From contig NZ_LDJM01000014.1 of the NCBI RefSeq assembly GCF_001431485.1, forward strand, positions 53,160-117,159: 64,000 nt of DNA, read 5' to 3'. Both the position numbers and the translations under genes were made by a program. The notes under the pieces are model-generated. The model had not been told where the DNA came from, ran no database searches, and saw only the letters and a program-made list of their open reading frames with translations. Below are positions 33,415 through 43,921 of this stretch, one piece after another. Each line of letters begins with the position of its first letter. The first letter of the stretch is position 1. This DNA is from Stenotrophomonas ginsengisoli. GTDB lineage: Bacteria; Pseudomonadota; Gammaproteobacteria; Xanthomonadales; Xanthomonadaceae.

Positions 33415-35445
33415 ATGCAGCCCGTTGCCCCGCTGTTTTCCAAGATCCTGATCGCCAACCGTGGCGAGATCGCCTGCCGCGTGATCGCCACCTGCCGCCG
33501 CTTGGGCATTGCCACGGTGGCGGTGTATTCCGATGCCGATGCCCAGGCCCGCCATGTGCGTCTGGCCGACGAGGCCGTGCACATCGGCCCGGCCCCGGCA
33601 GCCGAAAGCTACCTGCGCGGCGAGGCGATCATCACCGCCGCCCGCACCTGTGGCGCCCAGGCCATCCATCCCGGCTACGGCTTTTTGTCCGAGAACGCCG
33701 GCTTTGCCCGGGCCTGTGCGCAGGCCGGGATCACCTTCATCGGCCCGCCGGTGGCCGCGATCGAGGCGATGGGGTCCAAGAGTGCGGCCAAGGCCTTGAT
33801 GGGCGGTGCCGGGGTGCCGCTCACTCCCGGCTACCACGGCGACAACCAGGAGCCGGCCTTCCTGCAGCAGCAGGCCGATGCCATCGGCTACCCGGTACTG
33901 ATCAAGGCCAGCGCCGGCGGTGGTGGCAAGGGCATGCGCCGGGTCGATGCGGCGGCCGATTTTGCCGCCGCCCTGGCCAGCTGCCGGCGCGAGGCGGCCA
34001 ATGCCTTCGGCGATGACCATGTGCTGGTGGAAAAATACGTCCTGTCCCCGCGCCATATCGAAATCCAGGTGTTTGCCGACAACCACGGCAACGTGGTCCA
34101 CCTGTTCGAGCGTGACTGCTCGGTGCAGCGCCGCCACCAGAAGGTGCTCGAAGAAGCCCCGGCCCCGGGCATGACGCCCGAGCGCCGGGCGGCGATGGGC
34201 GCAGCGGCGGTGGAAGCGGCGCGTGCGGTCGGCTATGCCGGTGCCGGCACGGTGGAATTCATCGCCGCCCCCGATGGCAGCTTCTACTTCATGGAAATGA
34301 ACACCCGGCTGCAGGTGGAACACCCGGTCACCGAGCTGATCACCGGCCTGGACCTGGTGGAATGGCAGCTGCGCGTGGCCGCCGGCCAGCCGCTGCCACT
34401 GCGCCAGGAGCAGCTGCAGATCAGCGGCCATGCGATCGAGGCACGGCTGTATGCCGAGGATGCCGACCACGGCTTCCTGCCCTCCACCGGCACCCTGCAG
34501 CACCTGCGCCTGCCCACGCCCGGTGCGCATGTGCGGGTGGATGCCGGGGTCGAGCAAGGCGATGTGATCAGCCCGTGGTATGACCCGATGATCGCCAAGC
34601 TGATCGTCTGGGATGTGGACCGCGATGCCGCCCTGCGCCGCATGGATGCCGCCCTGGCCGCCTGCCAGGTGGTCGGGGTCACCACCAATGCCGGCTTCCT
34701 GCGCCGCCTGGTCAGTACCGGCTCGTTCGCCCAGGCCCAGCTGGACACGGCCCTGATCGAGCGCGAACAGGCCGCCCTGCAGGTGGATGACACACCACCG
34801 CCAGCGCCAGTGTGGGCACTGGCCGCTGCCTTGGCCCAGGTGCAGCAGCAGGCCGGCCACAACAGCACCTCCACGGCCTGGGCCAGCCCCTGGCAGGCCG
34901 GCGATGGCTGGCGCCTGCATGGCCAGGCGCAGTGGCCGGTGACGCTGCAGCATGCCGGGCACCAGCAACCTTGGGGCGTGGCCGGTGGCAACGGCCGCTG
35001 GCAGTTGTCCGGGCCGGATCAGACCGGCATTGCCCTGCAGGGCCACATCGGCAGTGATGGGCATTTCGCCGTCCAGGCCGGCAGCGGCCACTGGCAGGGT
35101 CAGGCCGTCTGGCTGGGCCATGAGCTGCACCTGTTCTGCGCCAGCGGACACTACCGTTTTACCCGCATCGACCCGCTGGCCGGGCAAGCCGCGGCAGCCC
35201 ATGGTGGCGACCTCACTGCACCGATGCCCGGGCGCATAATCAGCCTGCTGGTCGCACCCGGCAGCGACGTCCAGGCCGGGCAAGCGCTGCTGGTGATGGA
35301 GGCGATGAAGATGGAGCACACCGTGCATGCGCCCAGAGCCGGCACCGTCACTGGCTACCGCGTGGTGGTGGACCAGCAGGTGGCCGAAGGCAGCCTGCTG
35401 CTGGACTTCAACACCGACGGCCAGGCAAACAGCAGCGCGGCCTGA
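33415..35445 (+). CDS. liuD: 3-Methylcrotonyl-CoA carboxylase, biotin carboxylase/BCCP (alpha) subunit
   Basis: The 676-residue alpha subunit has a biotin carboxylase part (about 8-455: ILIANRGEIACRV, IHPGYGFLSENA, KASAGGGGKGMRRV, FMEMNTRLQVEHPVTE) and a middle BT-like region. A C-terminal biotin carrier domain has the biotinylated Lys in LLVMEAMKMEHTVHAP. It carboxylates its own biotin with ATP and bicarbonate for LiuB. The stop abuts the stop of the convergent SagB-like gene with no gap, and no terminator is seen between them. In Pseudomonas liuC lies between liuB and liuD; here it is absent. Confidence 0.96.
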   Translation: MQPVAPLFSKILIANRGEIACRVIATCRRLGIATVAVYSDADAQARHVRLADEAVHIGPAPAAESYLRGEAIITAARTCGAQAIHPGYGFLSENAGFARACAQAGITFIGPPVAAIEAMGSKSAAKALMGGAGVPLTPGYHGDNQEPAFLQQQADAIGYPVLIKASAGGGGKGMRRVDAAADFAAALASCRREAANAFGDDHVLVEKYVLSPRHIEIQVFADNHGNVVHLFERDCSVQRRHQKVLEEAPAPGMTPERRAAMGAAAVEAARAVGYAGAGTVEFIAAPDGSFYFMEMNTRLQVEHPVTELITGLDLVEWQLRVAAGQPLPLRQEQLQISGHAIEARLYAEDADHGFLPSTGTLQHLRLPTPGAHVRVDAGVEQGDVISPWYDPMIAKLIVWDVDRDAALRRMDAALAACQVVGVTTNAGFLRRLVSTGSFAQAQLDTALIEREQAALQVDDTPPPAPVWALAAALAQVQQQAGHNSTSTAWASPWQAGDGWRLHGQAQWPVTLQHAGHQQPWGVAGGNGRWQLSGPDQTGIALQGHIGSDGHFAVQAGSGHWQGQAVWLGHELHLFCASGHYRFTRIDPLAGQAAAAHGGDLTAPMPGRIISLLVAPGSDVQAGQALLVMEAMKMEHTVHAPRAGTVTGYRVVVDQQVAEGSLLLDFNTDGQANSSAA

Positions 35446-36636
35446 TCACTCCCCGCCCGGCTGCCAGATGGCACCGGCCGGGTCCAGTTCGGCGATATGC
35501 ATCTGTGCTGCGCGTACACCGAAGCCAGCAATGGCCAGCGGCCCATCACCGAAGGGCTGCAAGCCCAGATCCTGCTCGACATCGCACTCGTTGATCGCTG
35601 CCGTGACAAAAGCCCCCAGACCTGCCTGGGTAGCTGCCAGGTAGAGCGTCTGCGACTGATGCCCGACGTCAAGTATCGCTGCCCGGTATGCCTTGGAATG
35701 GTTGCGATATTTCCATTGCAGGCGGTCATAGCGCGGTGCCATCACCACCAGTACCTGAGCATTGGCGAACCAGTATTGGCCAGCCAGCCAGCGACTGGCC
35801 ATGGCCTGCCAATCCGTACCGGCAACCACGCCACTGCCCAGCGGCACCATTCGATGACCTTCGGCCTGGTAGTGGTACAGGCCATCATCTATGCCCCGCA
35901 CATTGCGCACGAGCAGGTAAGTCTCAACAGGGTGCAGGCCGCCCGCCGATGGACTTCCCTTTTTGGCAAACCGCGCACCGCTGACATGCTCCACAGCTGC
36001 GCGCTCAGCCAGGCCGGCCCACAATACCGAGGAAAAATCGGCCAGATCCAACCACTGCTGGCCATCAAAATTCCGGCAACTGACGCGACGTTCGAGCAAC
36101 TTTTCCAGTGTTGACTCGGTTACCGGCGGCAACTGCACAGCACCTGTTGACGCAGCACCACTGGGAGGCGGCGTTCCCAGTGTGGCAATCAAGCCATCCA
36201 GTCGATCCAGGCCTTGTTCGGCCAACTGCTGCACACTGTCCTGCGCACTCCAGCGCGATTGCGCATGCAATACCGCCGCGGGGCCCCACCAATGAGCCTG
36301 ACGCAACTGCAGATCACGCATCGCACAAGGACGCACATCATCCTCGGCCAACAACAATCCCGCCTCAAACAGTTGCCTCGCCGTATCGGGCAATGCCTGC
36401 AGGTTGGTCCAGCAGGAGCGATCCAGATTCCCCAGCAGCTCCAGCTGCTGGGCATCCACGACAATCGGTCCATCCAGATGAGCAGCCAGTGCCTGCCACT
36501 GGCACAACGCATTCAACAGCGGCTGACCGGCACCGGAAAACAGCGCCGCCACATCCAGTTGCAGGGTCTGTACCGGCTCACACAGCAAATGCCAACAGCG
36601 GCGTACACGCATGCACGCATACATGATTTCCGTCAC
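35446..36636 (-). CDS. SagB-type peptide maturation dehydrogenase (RiPP cluster)
   Basis: The 396-residue protein has an unassigned N-terminal half (about 1-160) and a nitroreductase/SagB-like FMN domain (about 170-396). The FMN-binding ERRVSCRNFDG, the SagB hallmark KKGSPSAGGLHPVETYLL, and LDVGHQSQTLYLAATQAGLGAF are visible. SagB enzymes oxidise azolines to azoles in RiPP natural products. It is divergently paired (56-bp gap) with an NHLP-type precursor peptide, and a cyclase/TPR protein lies beyond. This matches the Xanthomonadales locus annotated elsewhere as 'putative peptide maturation dehydrogenase'. No YcaO partner, which SagB normally needs, is nearby. GTG at 36636 has GAGG 5 bp upstream. 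GC content looks lower than around it. Confidence 0.85.
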   Translation of the reverse strand: MTEIMYACMRVRRCWHLLCEPVQTLQLDVAALFSGAGQPLLNALCQWQALAAHLDGPIVVDAQQLELLGNLDRSCWTNLQALPDTARQLFEAGLLLAEDDVRPCAMRDLQLRQAHWWGPAAVLHAQSRWSAQDSVQQLAEQGLDRLDGLIATLGTPPPSGAASTGAVQLPPVTESTLEKLLERRVSCRNFDGQQWLDLADFSSVLWAGLAERAAVEHVSGARFAKKGSPSAGGLHPVETYLLVRNVRGIDDGLYHYQAEGHRMVPLGSGVVAGTDWQAMASRWLAGQYWFANAQVLVVMAPRYDRLQWKYRNHSKAYRAAILDVGHQSQTLYLAATQAGLGAFVTAAINECDVEQDLGLQPFGDGPLAIAGFGVRAAQMHIAELDPAGAIWQPGGE

Positions 36637-36692
36637 ACATTCCTCACAATAGTGTTAGGCTCCGCGCCATCATCACCGTCACGACAACCGAT
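36637..36692. promoter_or_regulatory. Divergent promoter region of the RiPP precursor and dehydrogenase
   Basis: Only 56 bp separate the two divergent starts, so both promoters overlap here and can be controlled together. AT-rich CACAATAGTGTTAGG (about 36646-36660) could hold a -10 element. The precursor has no visible Shine-Dalgarno, which suggests a short or leaderless transcript. Confidence 0.45.
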
Positions 36693-37013
36693 ATGACGCA
36701 GAAGGATTCAGGACAAGAATATCCCGCGCTGGATACCCAACAGGCCGATGCCTTGCTGGACAGGCTCGCCAATGACGATGACTTCCGTCGCCTGTTCTGC
36801 GAAGACGGCCCAGCAGCTCTGGCAGCGATTGGCTACACCGGCCCCACAGAAGGGAAAACCTGCTTCAAGGTAGGCCAGCTGGCTTCCAGGCAGGAACTCC
36901 TCGATGCGCGTGACGCGCTGCGCCAGGCACTCACCAGCAAGGCCCAGATGTCAATGTCGGTCGTGTTTTTCTTCGAAGCCGGCAAGCTGGAACAGCATCT
37001 GAGCAAACGCTGA
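36693..37013 (+). CDS. NHLP-related RiPP precursor peptide
   Basis: The 106-residue peptide has a leader of the nitrile-hydratase-like type: ALLDRLANDDDFRRLFCEDG followed by PAALAAIGY. A linker with CFKVGQLASRQELLDARDAL and a C-terminal part TSKAQMSMSVVFFFEAGKL follow. It matches in layout the 'putative modified peptide' family of Xanthomonadales that accompanies the SagB-like dehydrogenase and the cyclase. The core is presumably near the C-terminus. It lacks the runs of Cys, Ser and Thr usual for azole or lanthionine chemistry, so the modification is unclear. It converges with the cyclase gene (16-bp gap). Confidence 0.8.
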   Translation: MTQKDSGQEYPALDTQQADALLDRLANDDDFRRLFCEDGPAALAAIGYTGPTEGKTCFKVGQLASRQELLDARDALRQALTSKAQMSMSVVFFFEAGKLEQHLSKR

Positions 37014-37029
37014 TCAGCAGGGGGCGAAC

Positions 37030-39522
37030 TCAACCGGGTTGGCTGGCCATCAGGTCCAGCACATTGATCGGTTGCAGTTGCTGGGAAATAACCACTTCGG
37101 CCCAGGCCCTGCCCCCGTTCCTGGCCAACCATCGGCTCTGTTCATCAGCCTCCCGCAGATTTCCCATCCGCTGGTAAGCGTCACGCAACACGACTCGGGC
37201 CTGATACAACTCGGTTCCATCGAGTTGCGCACGCAGCCTTTCAATCACATTTTCCGGATGCCCCTGATCCAGCTGCTGACGTGCCAGAACCACCCCCAAC
37301 AGCTTGACCGTGACCGGATTACCGATTTCCATCATCTTGGCCGAATGCCGCTGCACGATTCCATCGGCAATGCCTGGCTGGCTACCGCGCTGTGCGACAT
37401 AAGCAAGTGAGAGCAGACGCTGGTGCAGGTCGTTGATACCCAGCTGTTCCTGCTTCATTTCCTCACTTATCTGGGCTTCAAAACGCGCCGTCAGATCCTG
37501 CATCGGGCCGGCTGGCAACGGCTGCCGTGCATCACACAGCTTCACCAGCTGCATCATCACCTCGCCATGCAACGGCAAAGCACCCGGCGCGCCCTTGAGC
37601 GAATTGGAAAAGTTGCGCGCTGATTGCTGCATCTGGCTGCAGTCATTGCGTGCCGCAGCAAGAATGATCAAGCCGCGCAATCCCATCGAACGCGCACCAG
37701 TGTCATTGCCGGTAGATGTGGCCTGGAACAGCGCAGCGGCCTGGGAAAAATCCCCTCGGGCCGCCAGCACATCCCCACGCAGGTCATGCTGACGACCGGT
37801 GCCCAGCAAGCCTTCAACCTCATCAAGTACCTGCAGCGCCTGGTCGTATTGTCCCTGGGCCAAATGTGCACGGGCCAGATGTACCAGAGGGAAAGCCCGC
37901 ATTGGATGGCGACTGTAACCCGCTTGCCGCGCATAGCTCTCAGACTGACCGAAGCGGTTGTCCATCAACAGGTACCACGAGGCATTGGAGGGGCCTGCGG
38001 CGAAATCCGGATACAGTCTTGCCAATGCTTCCCAACGCTCGGTAGCCCAGCCCCGCAGCGACAACTCCTCACTCCATGCGTCCAGGTACAGGCGTTCACG
38101 CAATGGCAGGGCATCGCGGCGATGCAGGGCCTGTTCAAGATGTGCACGTGCCTGTCCAAGATCACGCATCCGCCACATAAGCCGTGCCTGACCCACCCGG
38201 GCCAGGGCAAACTCCGGATCGGCCTCAAGCGCTGCCGAATACAATTCAGTGGCAGTGACGTAATCGCGCTGGCCGATGGCCTTTTCAGCCAAAGCATAGG
38301 CACGCAGTGCTGGCAGGCTACTGGTGGAGACCTGCGGCAACGGCTCGGAACTGCTGATGTTGCGCGGCGCCTCCCCTAATTGCGCGCGCATGCTGCGTAC
38401 GCCCTGGTCTACGGCCTCAAGCAATTGCTCGGAAGTTTCAGCCACCACCTGCACATGACCATTGCGCACAGTCCTGCCGCTGAGTGGGTCGATCAAATCC
38501 AGACTCAAGCGCCACTTCTGGTCACGCTTCTCCAGCGAAGGCAACACCACCAAGCGGGCGCCTTCTCGCTGTGCCACATCGCCAGCCAACTCCCGGCTCA
38601 AGCGCGTTTCCCGCTCATGCCCCAGCAATTCCAGTGCCCCGGCCACCTGCTCGGAACTGACCACGTTCAAATATTGCGATTGTTCCAGAGCTATGCGTAG
38701 ACCCTGCTCCAGCGACAGATTCAATCCGTCGTCGGTAGCGATGTTTTCCACATCCGCCAAGACAACCCAATCACGCTGGGAAAAAGCAATCGCCGATTCA
38801 CTGCGTGTTGCATACCAGAGGCCAGACAGCCCACCTGCAACTGCAACGAGCTGCAGCGCCACCGCCAACGGCCGCCGCCACAGCGGCCGTACCGGCTGCG
38901 CCTTGGCGCCAGCCAGTGGTTGCCGCAGCGGTGCCTTGCCGGTTTCGCCAACCTCGTAAACCTCCTGCGGCTTGGGCACGCCCTTGAACTGCCAACGGCC
39001 ATGCGACTTCCAGACCAGACGCTCGCCCAGGCTGCCCAGCTCTTCCTTGCTGGCGCGCCGGGCCAGTGCTTCGGCCACGGCCGAGACCAGCACCTGGCCG
39101 GGCCGGGCCAGGCCCATCAGGCGAGCGGCCATCGGCTTGGCCAGGCCCTCCACTTCCAGCGGCTTGGCCCCCGCATCTATGGCCTGCTGGCTGTTTTCCC
39201 ACAGCAGCACCTCGCCCACATGCAGGCCGGCACGGGCCTTGAGCGTGAGCTTGCGGTCACGCCCCAGCCCGTCCAGGCCGGCCATGTAATCCAAGGCAAA
39301 GCCAATGGCGTGCAGGGGGCGCTCGAACACCAGCAGCATGCCGTCGGAGCGGTCGATCAAACGGCCACTCCAACGCTGCTGCAGCTCCAGCACCAGCAGG
39401 TCATGGCTGCGGAACAGCTCGGCCGAGGCCACATCGCCGATGCGCTCGACCAGACTGACCGAATCGCACAGGTCCGTCAGCAACAGGGCCCGGATCACCG
39501 GGGCGGAAATGGTCTGCGTCAT
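37030..39522 (-). CDS. RiPP-associated cyclase-homology/TPR protein
   Basis: The 830-residue protein has an N-terminal class III cyclase-like domain (about 10-180), one membrane helix (about 205-225), a TolB/FlgO-like domain (about 235-350) and a TPR array to the C-terminus. The cyclase motifs are altered. The metal Asp residues are kept (LLTDLCDSVS, DRSDGMLLVF), but the substrate Lys is Arg and the NLAAR transition-state motif reads KPMAARL. It may therefore not make cAMP and could bind another nucleotide or the peptide. It corresponds to the 'putative peptide modification system cyclase' found with the precursor and SagB-like genes. GGGAG 8 bp upstream supports ATG 39522. It follows the diguanylate cyclase gene after 19 bp. 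Confidence 0.85.
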   Translation of the reverse strand: MTQTISAPVIRALLLTDLCDSVSLVERIGDVASAELFRSHDLLVLELQQRWSGRLIDRSDGMLLVFERPLHAIGFALDYMAGLDGLGRDRKLTLKARAGLHVGEVLLWENSQQAIDAGAKPLEVEGLAKPMAARLMGLARPGQVLVSAVAEALARRASKEELGSLGERLVWKSHGRWQFKGVPKPQEVYEVGETGKAPLRQPLAGAKAQPVRPLWRRPLAVALQLVAVAGGLSGLWYATRSESAIAFSQRDWVVLADVENIATDDGLNLSLEQGLRIALEQSQYLNVVSSEQVAGALELLGHERETRLSRELAGDVAQREGARLVVLPSLEKRDQKWRLSLDLIDPLSGRTVRNGHVQVVAETSEQLLEAVDQGVRSMRAQLGEAPRNISSSEPLPQVSTSSLPALRAYALAEKAIGQRDYVTATELYSAALEADPEFALARVGQARLMWRMRDLGQARAHLEQALHRRDALPLRERLYLDAWSEELSLRGWATERWEALARLYPDFAAGPSNASWYLLMDNRFGQSESYARQAGYSRHPMRAFPLVHLARAHLAQGQYDQALQVLDEVEGLLGTGRQHDLRGDVLAARGDFSQAAALFQATSTGNDTGARSMGLRGLIILAAARNDCSQMQQSARNFSNSLKGAPGALPLHGEVMMQLVKLCDARQPLPAGPMQDLTARFEAQISEEMKQEQLGINDLHQRLLSLAYVAQRGSQPGIADGIVQRHSAKMMEIGNPVTVKLLGVVLARQQLDQGHPENVIERLRAQLDGTELYQARVVLRDAYQRMGNLREADEQSRWLARNGGRAWAEVVISQQLQPINVLDLMASQPG

Positions 39523-39541
39523 GGTTGCTCTCCCGCCCGGC

Positions 39542-40588
39542 TCAGCCGGTCTGGATCGTGGCCTGCGGCTCATGCCAGGTCAGGCCGTTGCCACCAGCAT
39601 TCTTGGTCCGGTACAGCGCCCCGTCGGCCAGCGCGTACCAATGGTTCCAGTCATCCATCGGGCTGAGCAGGGTCGCCCCGATGCTCACCGCACAGGCACG
39701 TGGCACCTGGGTAGAGCGCTCCACCAGCCCGCGCATGGCCGACAGGATGAAATCGGCCCGTTGCTGCAGGGTATTGCGGTCGGCATCGGCCACCACCAGG
39801 CAGAACTCATCCCCGCCCAGGCGGCAGGCCAGGTCGCCACGCAAGGCGATGGAGCGCAGCACGTTGGCCACGCTCTGCAACACCCGGTCACCGACCAGGT
39901 GGCCATAGATATCGTTGATCTGCTTGAAGTTGTCGCAGTCGATCAGGAGCAGGCCCTGTGGCGGGCTGCGCCCCTGGTTGCGGCAGGCCTGCAGATACAG
40001 CGACAGCCCACGACGGTTGCTGACCCCGGTCAGCTCGTCGGTGCGCACCAGCTCTTCGGTATGGGTCAGCCGGCTGGTGGCGCTGTACAGGTTGTCAAGC
40101 GCCGCTTCCAGTTCGTTGTTGCGCCGGCGCAACTGACGGATCAGCGAGGCCTCGTGGCTGGTCACGCGCATGATCGTGCGGCGCAGGAAATAGGCCACCA
40201 GCCCCGGGGCATGCTCGATCAGGCTGCAGAACTGGCTGTGGTCCAGCTCCAGCAGCTCGACATCGCCATTGGCGCGGGCATCGGCGCTGCGCAGGTGGTT
40301 GCCGATCAGCAGGCCCAGCTCGCCGAAGAATTCGTGCATGCCCAGGTACTTGGGCAGTACTTCCTGGCCAAAATCCAGTTCGACCATGCCCTGGGCAATG
40401 ACATACATCGCCCGGCCGGCCGTGCCGCGTTCGAAGATCACTTCGCCGTTGGCAAAATGGCGCCGGTTGGCATGCTGGGCAAACAGGGCAAACTCATCCG
40501 GCGACAGCGTGGCATGGACAATATCTGCCATCGCGGTATCCGCGACAGAGGGCGATATTTCCAGGACGTTTGCCGAAGGGCCGGTCAT
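39542..40588 (-). CDS. Diguanylate cyclase with cyclic-nucleotide-binding domain
   Basis: The 348-residue protein has an N-terminal CNB-like domain (about 28-150: RRHFANGEVIFERGTAGRAM, FFGELGLLIGN), a coiled region (about 150-175, LIRQLRRRNNELEAALDNLY) and a GGDEF domain (about 180-340). The active site RLGGDEFCLVV is intact and LLIDCDNFKQINDIYGH is standard, so it should make c-di-GMP. No RxxD inhibitory site is evident immediately upstream of GGDEF. It lacks membrane helices. AGGA 6 bp upstream picks ATG 40588. It is 19 bp upstream of the RiPP cyclase gene on the same strand, so the two are probably co-transcribed. Confidence 0.9.
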   Translation of the reverse strand: MTGPSANVLEISPSVADTAMADIVHATLSPDEFALFAQHANRRHFANGEVIFERGTAGRAMYVIAQGMVELDFGQEVLPKYLGMHEFFGELGLLIGNHLRSADARANGDVELLELDHSQFCSLIEHAPGLVAYFLRRTIMRVTSHEASLIRQLRRRNNELEAALDNLYSATSRLTHTEELVRTDELTGVSNRRGLSLYLQACRNQGRSPPQGLLLIDCDNFKQINDIYGHLVGDRVLQSVANVLRSIALRGDLACRLGGDEFCLVVADADRNTLQQRADFILSAMRGLVERSTQVPRACAVSIGATLLSPMDDWNHWYALADGALYRTKNAGGNGLTWHEPQATIQTG

Positions 40589-40684
40589 TGCCAATCCTGC
40601 ATGGAAGGTGAGCCGAGCAGATCAATGCCAAGAATAGCACTGCTTTATTCATCTTCGGTCAAGATTCCAACTATCTGAATCCGC

Positions 40685-40730
40685 AAAAAAGCGACACCCG
40701 ATCAATGCCTTGGCCCTGATCGGGTGTTTT
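40685..40730. terminator. Bidirectional terminator between aceA and diguanylate cyclase genes
   Basis: Perfect 11-bp stem ACACCCGATCA / TGATCGGGTGT around a 12-base loop. In the minus direction (end of aceA) it is followed by CGCTTTTTT; the plus side has TTTT. It separates the glyoxylate operon from the next gene. Confidence 0.9.
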
Positions 40731-40778
40731 GTAGGAATAGCCCTACAAGCTATCGGGCAAATTTCCCCAGCCGCACCA

Positions 40779-42113
40779 TCAGGCCAGGGCGTGCGCGTCG
40801 TGGAACTGCTCCTCCTCGGTGGAGCCGGTCAGTGCGGTGACGCTGGAAGCGCCGCCCTGGATCACCGTGGTGACATCGTCGAAATAACCGGCGCCCACTT
40901 CCTGCTGGTGCGAAACGAAGGTGTAGCCCTGCTCGCGGGCCTTGAATTCCGGCTCCTGCACCTGCTCCACGTAGTGGCGCATGCCCTCGCCACGGGCGTA
41001 GTCGTGGGCGAACTTGAAGGTGTTGAACCAGTTGATGTGGATGCCGGCCAGGGTGATGAACTGGAACTTGTAGCCCAGTGCGGACAGCTCGTCCTGGAAC
41101 TTGGCAATCGTCCTGTCATCCAGATTCTTCTTCCAGTTGAAGCTGGGCGAGCAGTTGTAGGACAGCAGCTTGCCCGGGGAGGCGGCATGCACGGCCTGGG
41201 CGAACTCACGGGCAAAGCCCAGGTCCGGGGTACCGGTTTCACACCAGACCAGGTCGGCATACGGGGCGTAGGCCACACCACGGCTGATCGACTGCTCCAG
41301 GCCATTGCGCACCTTGTAGAAGCCTTCGGCCGTGCGCTCGCCGGTGATGAACGGCTTGTCGTTGGGATCAAAATCGCTGGTCAGCAGGTTGGCCGCCTCG
41401 GCATCGGTACGCGCCAGCACGATCGAGGGCACGCCCAGCACGTCAGCGGCCAGGCGGGCGGCGGTCAGCTTCTGCACCGCTTCCTGGGTGGGCACCAACA
41501 CCTTGCCGCCCATGTGCCCGCACTTCTTCACCGCGGCCAGCTGGTCTTCGAAATGCACGCCGGAAGCACCGGCGATGATCATGTTCTTCATCAGCTCGTA
41601 GGCGTTGAGCACGCCACCGAAGCCGGCCTCGCCATCGGCCACGATCGGCAGGAAGAAATCGATGGCGTCGGCTTGCTTGACCTTGCCGTCGATGATGTTC
41701 TTCCACTGGATCTCATCGGCACGCTGGAAGGTGTTGTTGATGCGGCGGACCATGGTCGGCACCGAGTCGTAGGCATACAGCGACTGGTCCGGATACATGG
41801 TCTCGGAAGTATTGCCGTCCGCGGCCACCTGCCAGCCGGACAGGTACACCGCTTCCAGCCCGGCCTTGGCCTGCTGCATGGCCTGGCCGGCCGAGATCGC
41901 ACCGAAGGCATTCACATAGCCCTTCTTCGCATCGCCATTGACCAGCTTCCACAGCTTTTCGGCACCGCGCTTGGCCAGGGTGTGCTCCGGCTGCACGCTG
42001 CCACGCAGGCGCACCACATCGGCGGCGCTGTAGTCGCGCTTGACCCCCTTCCAGCGCGGGTTGCTGTCCCAGTCCTTCTGCAGGTCGGCGATCTGTTGGG
42101 TAATGCTGCTCAT
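40779..42113 (-). CDS. aceA: Isocitrate lyase
   Basis: AceA cleaves isocitrate to succinate and glyoxylate in the glyoxylate bypass. The 444-residue product has the active-site [13 protein letters not shown] with the catalytic Cys, [13 protein letters not shown] [17 protein letters not shown] and CETGTPD. The [14 protein letters not shown] segment and the C-terminal [18 protein letters not shown] are also present. GAGG 8 bp upstream supports ATG 42113. It lies 56 bp after aceB on the same strand and ends in a strong terminator. Confidence 0.97.
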   Translation of the reverse strand: MSSITQQIADLQKDWDSNPRWKGVKRDYSAADVVRLRGSVQPEHTLAKRGAEKLWKLVNGDAKKGYVNAFGAISAGQAMQQAKAGLEAVYLSGWQVAADGNTSETMYPDQSLYAYDSVPTMVRRINNTFQRADEIQWKNIIDGKVKQADAIDFFLPIVADGEAGFGGVLNAYELMKNMIIAGASGVHFEDQLAAVKKCGHMGGKVLVPTQEAVQKLTAARLAADVLGVPSIVLARTDAEAANLLTSDFDPNDKPFITGERTAEGFYKVRNGLEQSISRGVAYAPYADLVWCETGTPDLGFAREFAQAVHAASPGKLLSYNCSPSFNWKKNLDDRTIAKFQDELSALGYKFQFITLAGIHINWFNTFKFAHDYARGEGMRHYVEQVQEPEFKAREQGYTFVSHQQEVGAGYFDDVTTVIQGGASSVTALTGSTEEEQFHDAHALA

Positions 42114-42169
42114 GGTTGCGTCCTCGATGTGTTTGAAGGGGGCTACAGCAGGGCAAAGCACGGGGTTGA

Positions 42170-43810
<1,641 letters not shown>

Positions 43811-43877
43811 GCTCTGGACTCCTGTGATTCCGGAGCTCCAAACTGCCGTCGCTGCAAGGTATTTAACAAAACAGTTT

Positions 43878-43904
43878 TTGCAATGAGTTACATAAGTTGT
43901 GCAA
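43878..43904. promoter_or_regulatory. Candidate LysR operator between aceB and the divergent regulator
   Basis: TTGCA (43878-43882) and TGCAA (43900-43904) form an inverted repeat with 17 bases between, and the centre contains GTTACATAAG. It lies in the AT-rich gap shared by the two divergent genes, about 70 bp from the aceB start. This position fits a LysR-type site controlling aceBA and the regulator itself. Evidence is by pattern and position only. Confidence 0.5.
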
Positions 43905-43921
43905 ATACTTGGTTCTCAGCC

